64,000 nt of DNA from contig JADJWS010000001.1 in NCBI GenBank assembly GCA_016716235.1, positions 1,302,001-1,366,000 of the forward strand, given 5' to 3'. Positions 50,312 through 57,206 of the stretch are shown here, one piece after another; the stretch's first letter is position 1; every line of letters starts with the position of its first letter. A program made the translations under genes and the position numbers. The stretch is from Candidatus Defluviilinea gracilis (GTDB taxonomy: Bacteria; Chloroflexota; Anaerolineae; Anaerolineales; Villigracilaceae). The notes under the pieces are model-generated. The model ran no database searches and was not told where the DNA came from. It was given only the letters and a program-made list of their open reading frames with translations.

Positions 50312-50389
50312 ATGCTTAAGTCAGCCCGCTGGTTTGCGTACTTTTATTTTTACGGTTTCCGAGACTCGGTTGCCGTTGGTGGCGCTTAA
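50312..50389 (+). CDS. Aromatic leader peptide of the aro operon
   Basis: 25 codons: MLKSAR, then WFAYFYFYGF, then RDSVAVGGA. Eight of the ten central codons are Trp, Phe or Tyr, the end products of the pathway encoded downstream. Placed between a promoter and a strong terminator and 109 bases before aroH, it fits a pheA/trp-type attenuator leader. The start is nearly leaderless, with no Shine-Dalgarno. Too short for routine gene calling. Confidence 0.8.
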   Translation: MLKSARWFAYFYFYGFRDSVAVGGA

Positions 50390-50416
50390 GTAGACAGAAA
50401 GTAACTCTGTTCACGC

Positions 50417-50447
50417 AAAGAGCGAGACCACACGGTCTCGCTCTTTT
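50417..50447 (+). terminator. Attenuator terminator of the aro operon
   Basis: 13-bp perfect stem AAAGAGCGAGACC/GGTCTCGCTCTTT with an ACAC loop, ending in TTTTATTTTATT, 28 bases after the leader stop. A preceding acaga/tctgt hairpin and a partial match ggtggcgct (in the leader) to agcgagacc (terminator arm) could provide alternative folds. Confidence 0.88.
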
Positions 50448-50497
50448 ATTTTATTCGCAGCGCGAGATACGATCTCGCGTTGCACAAGGAGCCATGT

Positions 50498-50869
50498 ATG
50501 CCCACACGCGGAATCCGAGGCGCGATCACTGTCGCCGCAGACGAACCAGACCTCATCCTCGAAGCGACGCGGGAATTGCTCACTGCGATTCTCGCGTCTA
50601 ACGAAGGGATGATCCCCGAAGACATCGCCAGCGCGCTCTTTACCGTCACCGACGATCTCGTCTCCACGTTCCCCGCAGAGGGGGCGCGGCAGATCGGCTG
50701 GGGACTCGTCCCGATGATGTGCGCGCGCGAAATCCCCGTGCCAAACAGCCTGCCGCGAGTGATTCGGGTTTTAATCCAATGGAATACCGATGTGCCTCAA
50801 AATGAAATCACCCACGTCTATCTGCGTGACGCGGTGAAACTGAGACCCGATCTGGTTGCGGCTCAATGA
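50498..50869 (+). CDS. aroH: Chorismate mutase, AroH type
   Basis: 123 aa, the size of the monofunctional trimeric AroH class. TRGIRGAITVAADEPDLILE, ALFTVTDDLVSTFPAEGARQ, IGWGLVPMMCAREIPVPNSL and RVLIQWNTD, then HVYLRDAVKLRPDL are the family blocks with the active-site Arg and Glu. It converts chorismate to prephenate. Start at 50498 with AAGGAG 7 bases before; an ATG at 50480 lies upstream of that site. Confidence 0.93.
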   Translation: MPTRGIRGAITVAADEPDLILEATRELLTAILASNEGMIPEDIASALFTVTDDLVSTFPAEGARQIGWGLVPMMCAREIPVPNSLPRVIRVLIQWNTDVPQNEITHVYLRDAVKLRPDLVAAQ

Positions 50870-50871
50870 AC

Positions 50872-50927
50872 AAGTCAAATGTCGAAAGTCACAAGTCGCT
50901 TGACCTTTGACCTAAGACTTTCGACCA
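50872..50927. repeat. 7-bp-period inverted repeat (gtcgaaagtc type)
   Basis: gtcaaatgtcgaaagtcac opposes acctttgacctaagacttt in the aroH-aroF gap. Confidence 0.75.
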
Positions 50928-50975
50928 GAAATTCATCCTTCATAATTCATCATTCACCCTTTAGGAGAAACCACC

Positions 50976-52022
50976 ATGATCATCGTAATGAAACCGCACT
51001 ACACCCCGCAACAACTCGAAGGAGTTGTGAACGTCATCAAACAACACGGGCTGACGCCGCACATCACCTACGGAGTCGAAACCGCCATCGTCGCCGCGGT
51101 GGGCGAGTTCCACATCCCGTCGCTCGACCCGTTTGAAATTCTCGATGGAGTTGAATCAGTGAAACGAATCTCGCAACCGTTCAAACTTGGCTCGCGGCAA
51201 GTGCATCCTGAAAATTCTGTGTTCCCGATCGACGGCTTCAGCGTCGGCGGAGACGACATTGTGATCATCGCAGGTCCGTGCGCGGTGGAGTCGAAGAGTC
51301 AAATTTTGGAGACAGCCCACGCGGTGAGAGAAGCGGGCGCGAACGCGTTGCGCGGCGGAGTCTTCAAACCGCGCACGTCGCCGTATGCGTTTCAAGGACT
51401 CGGCGAAGAGGGACTCGAATATCTTGCCGAGGCGCGCGAGCAAACGGGCATGCCTATCGTCGTCGAGATCATGTCGCAGGTGCAACTCGATCTCATGCTG
51501 AACTATGTGGATGTCTTTCAAGTGGGCGCTCGCAACATGCAAAATTTCAATCTGTTGCGTATGCTCGGCGAAACGCGCAAAAGTGTTTTGCTCAAACGCG
51601 GTCTCAGCGCCACCATCGAAGAACTGCTCATGTCTGCCGAATACATTCTCGCGGGCGGCAACAAGCAGGTCATCCTGTGCGAGCGCGGCATCCGCACGTT
51701 CGAAACGTCCACGCGCAACACGACCGACATCAACGCGATCCCTGTGTTGAAAAATCTAACGCATCTGCCCGTCATCCTCGATCCGTCGCACGCCACAGGT
51801 CATTACGATTACGTCGCGCCCATCGCGCGCGCGGGCATTGCGGCGGGCGCCGACGGCATCATCGTCGAAGTCCATCCCGATCCCGCGAAAGCCGTCTCCG
51901 ATGGCAAGCAATCGCTCAAGCCCGAAAAATTCGCCGAGATGGTCAAACAAGTGAAAGCCATCGCCGAAGTGATGGGACGCCGCATCGCGCCCATCGAAAA
52001 GCCTGCGACTGTGGGCTGGTGA
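50976..52022 (+). CDS. aroF: 3-deoxy-7-phosphoheptulonate (DAHP) synthase, type I-beta with N-terminal regulatory domain
   Basis: 348 aa. An N-terminal ferredoxin-like domain (1-70) as in the Thermotoga enzyme, then the barrel with IIAGPCAVESKSQILETA, GGVFKPRTSPYAFQGLG, QVGARNMQNFNLL, LLKRGLSATIEELL and VILDPSHATGHYDYV. The first step of the shikimate pathway, from PEP and erythrose-4-P. The extra domain is the usual site of Tyr/Phe feedback. AGGAG site present. Confidence 0.94.
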   Translation: MIIVMKPHYTPQQLEGVVNVIKQHGLTPHITYGVETAIVAAVGEFHIPSLDPFEILDGVESVKRISQPFKLGSRQVHPENSVFPIDGFSVGGDDIVIIAGPCAVESKSQILETAHAVREAGANALRGGVFKPRTSPYAFQGLGEEGLEYLAEAREQTGMPIVVEIMSQVQLDLMLNYVDVFQVGARNMQNFNLLRMLGETRKSVLLKRGLSATIEELLMSAEYILAGGNKQVILCERGIRTFETSTRNTTDINAIPVLKNLTHLPVILDPSHATGHYDYVAPIARAGIAAGADGIIVEVHPDPAKAVSDGKQSLKPEKFAEMVKQVKAIAEVMGRRIAPIEKPATVGW

Positions 52023-52025
52023 TCC

Positions 52026-52895
52026 ATGGAGGATGGCTTTTCGCTCGAAGATTCTGCGATTGGGATTCTTGGATTGGGACTCATGGGCGGCTCGCTGGCG
52101 ATGAGTCTCAAAGGGAAATGCGCCCGCCTGATCGGATTCGACACGCATCTTCCCACGGTTGAGCTTGCGCTCGCCGTAGGGATCGTTGACCACGCTTCGA
52201 GCGACTTGTCCTCCATGTCGCAACTGGATGTCTTGATCCTGGCAACGCCTGTGAATGTGATGGTAGACATCCTTCCAAAACTGCCATCCTTCATTACACA
52301 ATCCTGCATCGTGATGGATGTGGGTTCGACAAAAAAATTGATCGTCGAATCCATGGATCAACTGCCCGAAAACTTTGAGATCATCGGCGCGCACCCGATC
52401 TGCGGCAAGGAAAAACTCGGCTTGGAAAACGCCGACGCCCATCTATACCGAAACGCGCCGTTCGTCATCACGCCATCGGAGCGGACCACGCCAAAATCGA
52501 GATCTGCGGCTCGACAAATAATTTCAACCGTTGGCGCGAATTGTATTGAAATGTCTGCCGAAGCGCACGACCGCATTCTGGCGTTTACAAGCCATTTGCC
52601 CTTCCTGCTCTCTTCGGCTCTGGTTAACACACTGCCCGAAGAATTCGCCGCATTGATCGGACCAGGCTTCCGCTCCAACTCGCGCCTTGCAGACACGCCA
52701 TCGCGCATGATGATCGGCATACTGCAATCGAATCGTGAAAATGTTTTGAGCGCGATCCAGTCGTTTCGCGCATCGCTAACGGAACTCGAAGAAAATTTGC
52801 AGAACGAAAACTACTTTCAGATGGAAGAATTGTTGAATAAGTCGCGGTTTGCTTATCAAGAGATAACCCACAAATCTCCACTCTCCACTCTCTAA
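52026..52895 (+). CDS. tyrA: Prephenate dehydrogenase
   Basis: 289 aa. NAD motif IGILGLGLMGGSLAMSLKG at 13-30, IGAHPICGKEKLGLENADAH (catalytic His) near 125 and the helical dimerisation domain to the end. It oxidises prephenate to 4-hydroxyphenylpyruvate for tyrosine. Starts 3 bases after aroF; no ACT domain. The last codons (STL) run into the repeat that follows. Confidence 0.9.
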   Translation: MEDGFSLEDSAIGILGLGLMGGSLAMSLKGKCARLIGFDTHLPTVELALAVGIVDHASSDLSSMSQLDVLILATPVNVMVDILPKLPSFITQSCIVMDVGSTKKLIVESMDQLPENFEIIGAHPICGKEKLGLENADAHLYRNAPFVITPSERTTPKSRSAARQIISTVGANCIEMSAEAHDRILAFTSHLPFLLSSALVNTLPEEFAALIGPGFRSNSRLADTPSRMMIGILQSNRENVLSAIQSFRASLTELEENLQNENYFQMEELLNKSRFAYQEITHKSPLSTL

Positions 52896-52938
52896 TCCTC
52901 CAATCTCTATTCTCTAATCCTCTACTCTCTACTCCTCA
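52876..52938. repeat. 7-8-bp direct repeat (ctccact, ctctaatc, ctctact)
   Basis: Heptads run from the last codons of tyrA to the base before the aroA ATG, replacing any ribosome site. Confidence 0.75.
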
Positions 52939-54309
52939 ATGCGCATCACTCCCATCTCCCATCCCCTCAACGCCAGCGTCCGCGTCCCTGGCTCCAAGTC
53001 GCTGACGAATCGCGCCTTGCTCATCGCGGCTCTTGCAAACGGCAGAACAAAATTAACCAACGCGTTATTCTCGGACGATTCAAACTATTTTGCGAAAGCA
53101 TTACAAGAATTGGGCTTTGACGTTCAACTCGACGAAACAAACTCCGAAATGACCGTGCAAGGTCTCGGCGGAAAAATCCCCGCGCCCAACGCCGAACTCT
53201 TCATCGGCAATGCGGGCACCGCCGCAAGATTCCTCTCCGCGTTTCTGACGCTCGGTCACGGCGAGTATGTTTTAAATGGAGAGCCGCGCATGCGCGAACG
53301 CCCGATTCATGATTTGGTTCATGCTTTGACTCAATTAGGAGCAAACATTACCACTGCGGACGATAAACCCTGGGCTATGAACTTTCGTCCATCTTCCGTG
53401 GATAGTAGTCAGGTATTCCTTCCCGTCAAAATCACCGCAGACGGTCTGCGCGGCGGCAAAACCAAAATCGCGGGCGACATCTCCTCCCAATTCCTCTCCG
53501 CCCTCCTCATGGTCGCCCCATACGCCGAATCTCCCATCGAAATCGAACTCACCACCGAACTGAATTCAAAGCCCTACGTGGATATGACCATAGCCATCAT
53601 GCAAGACTTCGGAGTTGAAGTTCAACGAAACGATTACCGATCCTTCACTGTACCAATTACTAAATACCAATCTCCAATCTCCAGTCTCCAGTCTCCAATC
53701 TCCAACACCCAATTCTCCAATTCTCCAATTCTCTCTTCCTATCCTATTGAATCCGACGCCTCCGCCGCCTCCTACTTCTTCGCCGCGCCAGCCATCTGCG
53801 GAGGAACCGTCAAAGTGGAGAACATCTCGCGCAACTCCGTGCAAGGCGACATCAAATTTCTCGATGTTCTCGCGCAGATGGGATGCACTGTGACCGAAAC
53901 TGATCACTGCTTACTGGTCACTGGTCACTCCGAACTTCGCGGCATTGACATTGACCTCCGCGACCTCCCCGACACCGCCCAAACCCTCGCGGCGATCGCG
54001 CCTTTTGCGACTTCGCCAACTCGAATCCGCGGCATCGCCTCCGCCCGCCACAAAGAAACGGATCGCGTCCACGCCACCTGCGCCGAACTCGCCCGCCTCG
54101 GCGTCCAAGTGGACGAACACGAAGACGGCATGACGATCTACCCGTGCCAAACTTTCCAGCCTGCCACCATCCAAACCTACAACGACCACCGCATGGCAAT
54201 GGCATTCTCCCTCATCGGCTTGGTTTTCGATGGTGTCACGATTGAAAACCCAAATTGTGTTTCCAAAACCTTTCCAAACTTTTTTGAGGTTCTCAAACAA
54301 TTATCGTAG
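52939..54309 (+). CDS. aroA: 3-phosphoshikimate 1-carboxyvinyltransferase (EPSP synthase)
   Basis: 456 aa, about 25 longer than usual. VRVPGSKSLTNRALLIAALA, IGNAGTAARFLSAFL and RMRERPIHDLVHALTQLGA in domain 1; KETDRVHATCAELARLGV and TYNDHRMAMAFSLIGL later. Transfers enolpyruvate to shikimate-3-P. A roughly 90-base in-frame repeat insertion (53651-53740, encoding KYQSPISSLQSPIS and following) sits between a strand (FTVP) and the SDASAASYFFAAP helix, at the crossover of the two lobes. No Shine-Dalgarno. Confidence 0.94.
   Translation: MRITPISHPLNASVRVPGSKSLTNRALLIAALANGRTKLTNALFSDDSNYFAKALQELGFDVQLDETNSEMTVQGLGGKIPAPNAELFIGNAGTAARFLSAFLTLGHGEYVLNGEPRMRERPIHDLVHALTQLGANITTADDKPWAMNFRPSSVDSSQVFLPVKITADGLRGGKTKIAGDISSQFLSALLMVAPYAESPIEIELTTELNSKPYVDMTIAIMQDFGVEVQRNDYRSFTVPITKYQSPISSLQSPISNTQFSNSPILSSYPIESDASAASYFFAAPAICGGTVKVENISRNSVQGDIKFLDVLAQMGCTVTETDHCLLVTGHSELRGIDIDLRDLPDTAQTLAAIAPFATSPTRIRGIASARHKETDRVHATCAELARLGVQVDEHEDGMTIYPCQTFQPATIQTYNDHRMAMAFSLIGLVFDGVTIENPNCVSKTFPNFFEVLKQLS
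53651..53740. repeat. Coding heptad-repeat insertion in aroA
   Basis: accaatt, accaatc, tccaatc, tccagtc, tccagtc, tccaatc then caattctc units. About 30 codons, in frame; encodes repeating Ser-Pro-Ile and Leu-Gln-Ser. Confidence 0.85.
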
Positions 54310-54408
54310 ACAGGTAAACAAGTACACAGGTAGACACGTAAACAAGTAACTTGTATCCCGTAACTCGTACCCATGATTTCACCCCTCATCCCTCATCCTT
54401 CATCCTTC
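54308..54408. repeat. Repeat block spanning the aroA-aroE junction and the aroE start
   Basis: 8-base units aggtaaac, aagtacac, aggtagac, acgtaaac, then aacttgt/aactcgt, then ccctcat/ccttcat heptads that run through the first codons of aroE. Confidence 0.75.
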
Positions 54409-55254
54409 CATCTTGGTTTGATCGGCTACCCGTTAAGCCATTCGTTATCGCCAACTATTCATGCCGCCGCATTAAAGGCTTGCAACTTACAGGGCGACTA
54501 CTCTCTCTTCCCAATTGCACCCGACGACAAACAAGGATTGAAAGACCTCCTCGCCCGCCTCCGCACAGGCGAACTACACGGACTCAACGTCACCATCCCA
54601 CACAAACAAAACGTGATCGAGTTTCTCGATGAGCTGACTCCCACAGCCAAAGCCATCGGCGCGGTCAACACCATTTACCTGAAAGAATCCAAACTCATCG
54701 GCGATAACACCGATGCGGCTGGATTTTTGACGGATTTGAGAAAATTCCTCGCAGAATCCCCCTCTCCCTTTGGGAGAGGGGCAGGGGTGAGGGAAAAATC
54801 GGCAATCGTCTTAGGCGCAGGCGGCTCAGCGCGAGCGGTTGTTTACGCGTTACTGAATGACGGTTGGAACGTAACCATCTCCGCCCGCCGCATCGAACAA
54901 GCGCAAGAACTTGCGATCTCATTCCCCAATTACCAATTACCAATTACTAATTACGCCAATCTCCAGTCTCTAGTCTCTAATCTCTCTCTTCTCGTAAACA
55001 CCACTCCATTGGGCATGACCCCAACCATTGACCAATCTCCCCTCCCCGAAAATCTGTCACTGCCTTCCAACGCTTTCATTTATGATCTAGTGTATAACCC
55101 AAGAGAAACAAAATTGGTTAGAGAAGCCCGCCAACAAGGACTTCGCGCCGCCACAGGACTTGGTATGCTCATCGAACAAGCCGCGCTGTCTTTTGAACTA
55201 TGGACAGGTTGCATACCTTCCAGAGAAATACTCCATCAATCAGTCGAATCATAA
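54373..55254 (+). CDS. aroE: Shikimate dehydrogenase
   Basis: 293 aa. HLGLIGYPLSHSLSPTIHAA, LNVTIPHKQNVIEFLD (catalytic Lys), GAVNTIYL, DNTDAAGFLTDL (catalytic Asp) and VLGAGGSARAVVYALL for NADP binding. Reduces 3-dehydroshikimate. Residues 1-12 (MISPLIPHPSSF) are encoded by heptad repeat, and two other insertions lie in frame: 54757-54797 (SPSPFGRGAGVRE) and 54921-54990 (NYQLPITNYANLQSLVSNLS). The enzyme is therefore longer than typical (about 270-285). Confidence 0.92.
   Translation: MISPLIPHPSSFHLGLIGYPLSHSLSPTIHAAALKACNLQGDYSLFPIAPDDKQGLKDLLARLRTGELHGLNVTIPHKQNVIEFLDELTPTAKAIGAVNTIYLKESKLIGDNTDAAGFLTDLRKFLAESPSPFGRGAGVREKSAIVLGAGGSARAVVYALLNDGWNVTISARRIEQAQELAISFPNYQLPITNYANLQSLVSNLSLLVNTTPLGMTPTIDQSPLPENLSLPSNAFIYDLVYNPRETKLVREARQQGLRAATGLGMLIEQAALSFELWTGCIPSREILHQSVES
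54757..54797. repeat. ccctctccctttgggagaggg palindrome inside aroE
   Basis: ccctctccc opposes gggagaggg, followed by gcaggggtgaggg. The same word occurs within aroKB at 57407-57446. Confidence 0.8.
54921..54990. repeat. Coding heptad-repeat insertion in aroE
   Basis: ccaatta, ccaatta, ctaatta, then ctccagt, ctctagt, ctctaat, in 7-base register and in frame. Confidence 0.85.
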
Positions 55255-55257
55255 TTC

Positions 55258-55342
55258 TTTCCTCTTTCGTCTTTCCTCACTTCACTGATTACTGTTCACT
55301 GATAACTAATCACTGCTCACTGACTTTCCACTTTCCACTCGG
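55258..55342. repeat. Degenerate direct repeats before aroC
   Basis: ctcacttcactgattactgttc, cactgataac, cactgctcac and actttcc units. About 90 bases, no gene. Confidence 0.6.
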
Positions 55343-55350
55343 AGCCCCTC

Positions 55351-56526
55351 ATGCCCCTACGCTTCCTCACCGCAGGCGAATCACACGGACCCTCGCTCAC
55401 CGCTATCCTCGACGGTATGCCTGCTGGACTTCCTCTCGCGCCTGACATCATCAACAAAGAATTGACTCGCCGCCAACAAGGGTACGGCTCAGGCGGGCGG
55501 ATGAAAATTGAAAAAGACACTGTGCAGATCCTCGGCGGCGTGATGGCGGGAGAAACCACAGGCGCGCCGATTGCCATGCTCGTCGAAAATGCCGATCACA
55601 TTAAATGGAAGGGTAAAGCCGTCGAGCCGATGACGAGTCCGCGCCCTGGGCATGCGGATCTAACAGGCGCGGTCAAATATGGCTACAAAGATTTACGTCC
55701 CGCGCTCGAACGCGCCTCCGCGAGAGAGACGACCATGCGCGTCGCGGTCGGCGCGGTATGCAAACATTTTCTTGCGCAGTTTGGTATCGTCGTCGGCGGA
55801 TACGTTTCATCCATCGGCGAAACTCAAGCAGACTTCGGCGACATGCCTTATGAAGAACGCTTCCAGCTTGCGGAAGAGTCCGATGTGCGTTGCCCAGACC
55901 CCACGTCCGCGCAGAGGATGCGGGATGAAATCGAAAAAGCGATACACGGAAAAAACACGCTGGGAGGAATCCTTGAGATCGTCGCGTTGAATCTTCCTGT
56001 TGGTCTGGGAAGTTTCGTTCAATGGGACAAACGCCTCGAAGCGAAACTTGCCATGGCGATCATGTCTGTGCAAGCCATCAAAGGTGTCGAAGTCGGCGAC
56101 GCGTTCGAAAACGCCAAACGACTTGGCACACAAGCCCACGACGCGATCAACCTTCAACCTTCGACCTTTGACCTTCGACGTTTGACCAACAGGGCAGGCG
56201 GCACCGAAGGCGGAATCTCCAACGGACAGCCGATCATCATCCGCGCCGCGATGAAACCGATTGCCACGACTCTCATACCGCAACATACCGTTGACCTCGC
56301 TCTCGGCGAAAATGCTCCCACTAAATATGAACGCTCCGATTTTTGCCCCGTGCCTCGCGCTGTTCCGATCTTGGAAGCGATGGTCGCGTTCGTGCTGGCG
56401 GATGCGCTCCTCGAAAAACTCGGCGGCGACTCGATGAACGAGATCAAACCGCGTTTTGAATCGTTGCGCAAAGCAACACTTGACGATTTGCAAATGGATA
56501 ATACTCCGCACGTGTTTTGGGAGTGA
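55351..56526 (+). CDS. aroC: Chorismate synthase
   Basis: 391 aa. RFLTAGESHGPSLTAILDGM, RRQQGYGSGGRMKIEKD, RPGHADLTGAVKYGYKDLRP (then ALERASARETT) and NRAGGTEGGISNGQPIIIRA are the FMN and substrate-binding blocks. Makes chorismate from EPSP using reduced FMN. A heptad insertion (56149-56186, encoding LQPSTFDLR) sits immediately before the RLTNRAGG block, a conserved area. Site gagcccctcATG is weak. Confidence 0.94.
   Translation: MPLRFLTAGESHGPSLTAILDGMPAGLPLAPDIINKELTRRQQGYGSGGRMKIEKDTVQILGGVMAGETTGAPIAMLVENADHIKWKGKAVEPMTSPRPGHADLTGAVKYGYKDLRPALERASARETTMRVAVGAVCKHFLAQFGIVVGGYVSSIGETQADFGDMPYEERFQLAEESDVRCPDPTSAQRMRDEIEKAIHGKNTLGGILEIVALNLPVGLGSFVQWDKRLEAKLAMAIMSVQAIKGVEVGDAFENAKRLGTQAHDAINLQPSTFDLRRLTNRAGGTEGGISNGQPIIIRAAMKPIATTLIPQHTVDLALGENAPTKYERSDFCPVPRAVPILEAMVAFVLADALLEKLGGDSMNEIKPRFESLRKATLDDLQMDNTPHVFWE
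56149..56186. repeat. Coding heptad repeat in aroC
   Basis: accttca, accttcg, acctttg, accttcg, acgtttg, in 7-base register and in frame. Confidence 0.8.
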
Positions 56527-56530
56527 GGGT

Positions 56531-56575
56531 GTAAACATGGAAACAGGTAAACAGGTATACACGTAGACATGTTAG
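56531..56575. repeat. 8-bp direct repeat between aroC and the VanZ-like gene
   Basis: aacatgga, aacaggta, aacaggta, tacacgta, gacatg units; same words as 54308-54345. It runs into the possible start codon at 56569. Confidence 0.7.
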
Positions 56576-57162
56576 CCCTCATGGATGTAAATGCTTTCTG
56601 TGTTGCATTTGCGATTCTCGTCTTAGTTCTCATTGGGATATGGCTGAAATGGAAAGATCCTTTTCGAGTCCTCTTCTCTTTTGTGTTTGGCGTCTATATC
56701 ATTAATGTCGTCAGTGTTGTTGTATTTCCGTTTCCAATCGGATACGCCGTATCCGACTTCAAGCCGAACATCAATCTTATTCCGTTTGATTTTGGTTATT
56801 GCGACCCGCGCGGACTGGAACTTTGTATTCGGGAAATCTATCAGAACATCCTGCTTACCATTCCGTTCGGCTTTGGCGTCAACTTTATCGCCCGCATCAA
56901 GCCAAAGAACATTTTTTGGCTGGCGCTGGTTGTCGGCTTTACGTTTGAGTTTGTCCAACTCGTTATCTCTCTCTTATTGCGTAGTCCCTTCCGCGCCGTA
57001 GACATCAACGACCTCATCCTCAACGCCATTGGAGTTTTACTTGGCTATGGCATCTTCCGCATTTTTGGAGCGATTTATCTCTACGTCATTCAAAAAATTC
57101 AGAGCCAACCTCGCCACATCTTTGCCTATGTCCATGATATAGTCTGCCAGCATAACCACTGA
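56569..57162 (+). CDS. VanZ-like membrane protein inside the aro operon
   Basis: 197 aa (or 193 from the next Met). About five hydrophobic segments, with the VanZ family pattern: NINLIPFDF, EIYQNILLTIPFGFGV, FTFEFVQLVISLLL and RAVDINDLILNAIGVLLGYG. VanZ-like proteins give low-level teicoplanin resistance in one case; most have unknown roles. Its place between aroC and aroKB has no metabolic explanation. Confidence 0.82.
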   Translation: MLALMDVNAFCVAFAILVLVLIGIWLKWKDPFRVLFSFVFGVYIINVVSVVVFPFPIGYAVSDFKPNINLIPFDFGYCDPRGLELCIREIYQNILLTIPFGFGVNFIARIKPKNIFWLALVVGFTFEFVQLVISLLLRSPFRAVDINDLILNAIGVLLGYGIFRIFGAIYLYVIQKIQSQPRHIFAYVHDIVCQHNH

Positions 57163-57206
57163 TAACTGCTCACTGTTCACTCGCAACTCCCTACTTTCTA
57201 TTTACC

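Larger units (their letters stand above)
50070..50497. other. Regulatory region upstream of the aromatic operon
   Basis: 428 bases containing three short palindromes (50122-50145 tagggcgggtt/aacccgcc; 50167-50186 gtcaggctacaagcctgac; 50200-50262 cacgga words), a promoter, a leader peptide and an attenuator terminator, each listed separately, and a gcgagatac/gatctcgcg hairpin at 50460-50482. Confidence 0.7.
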
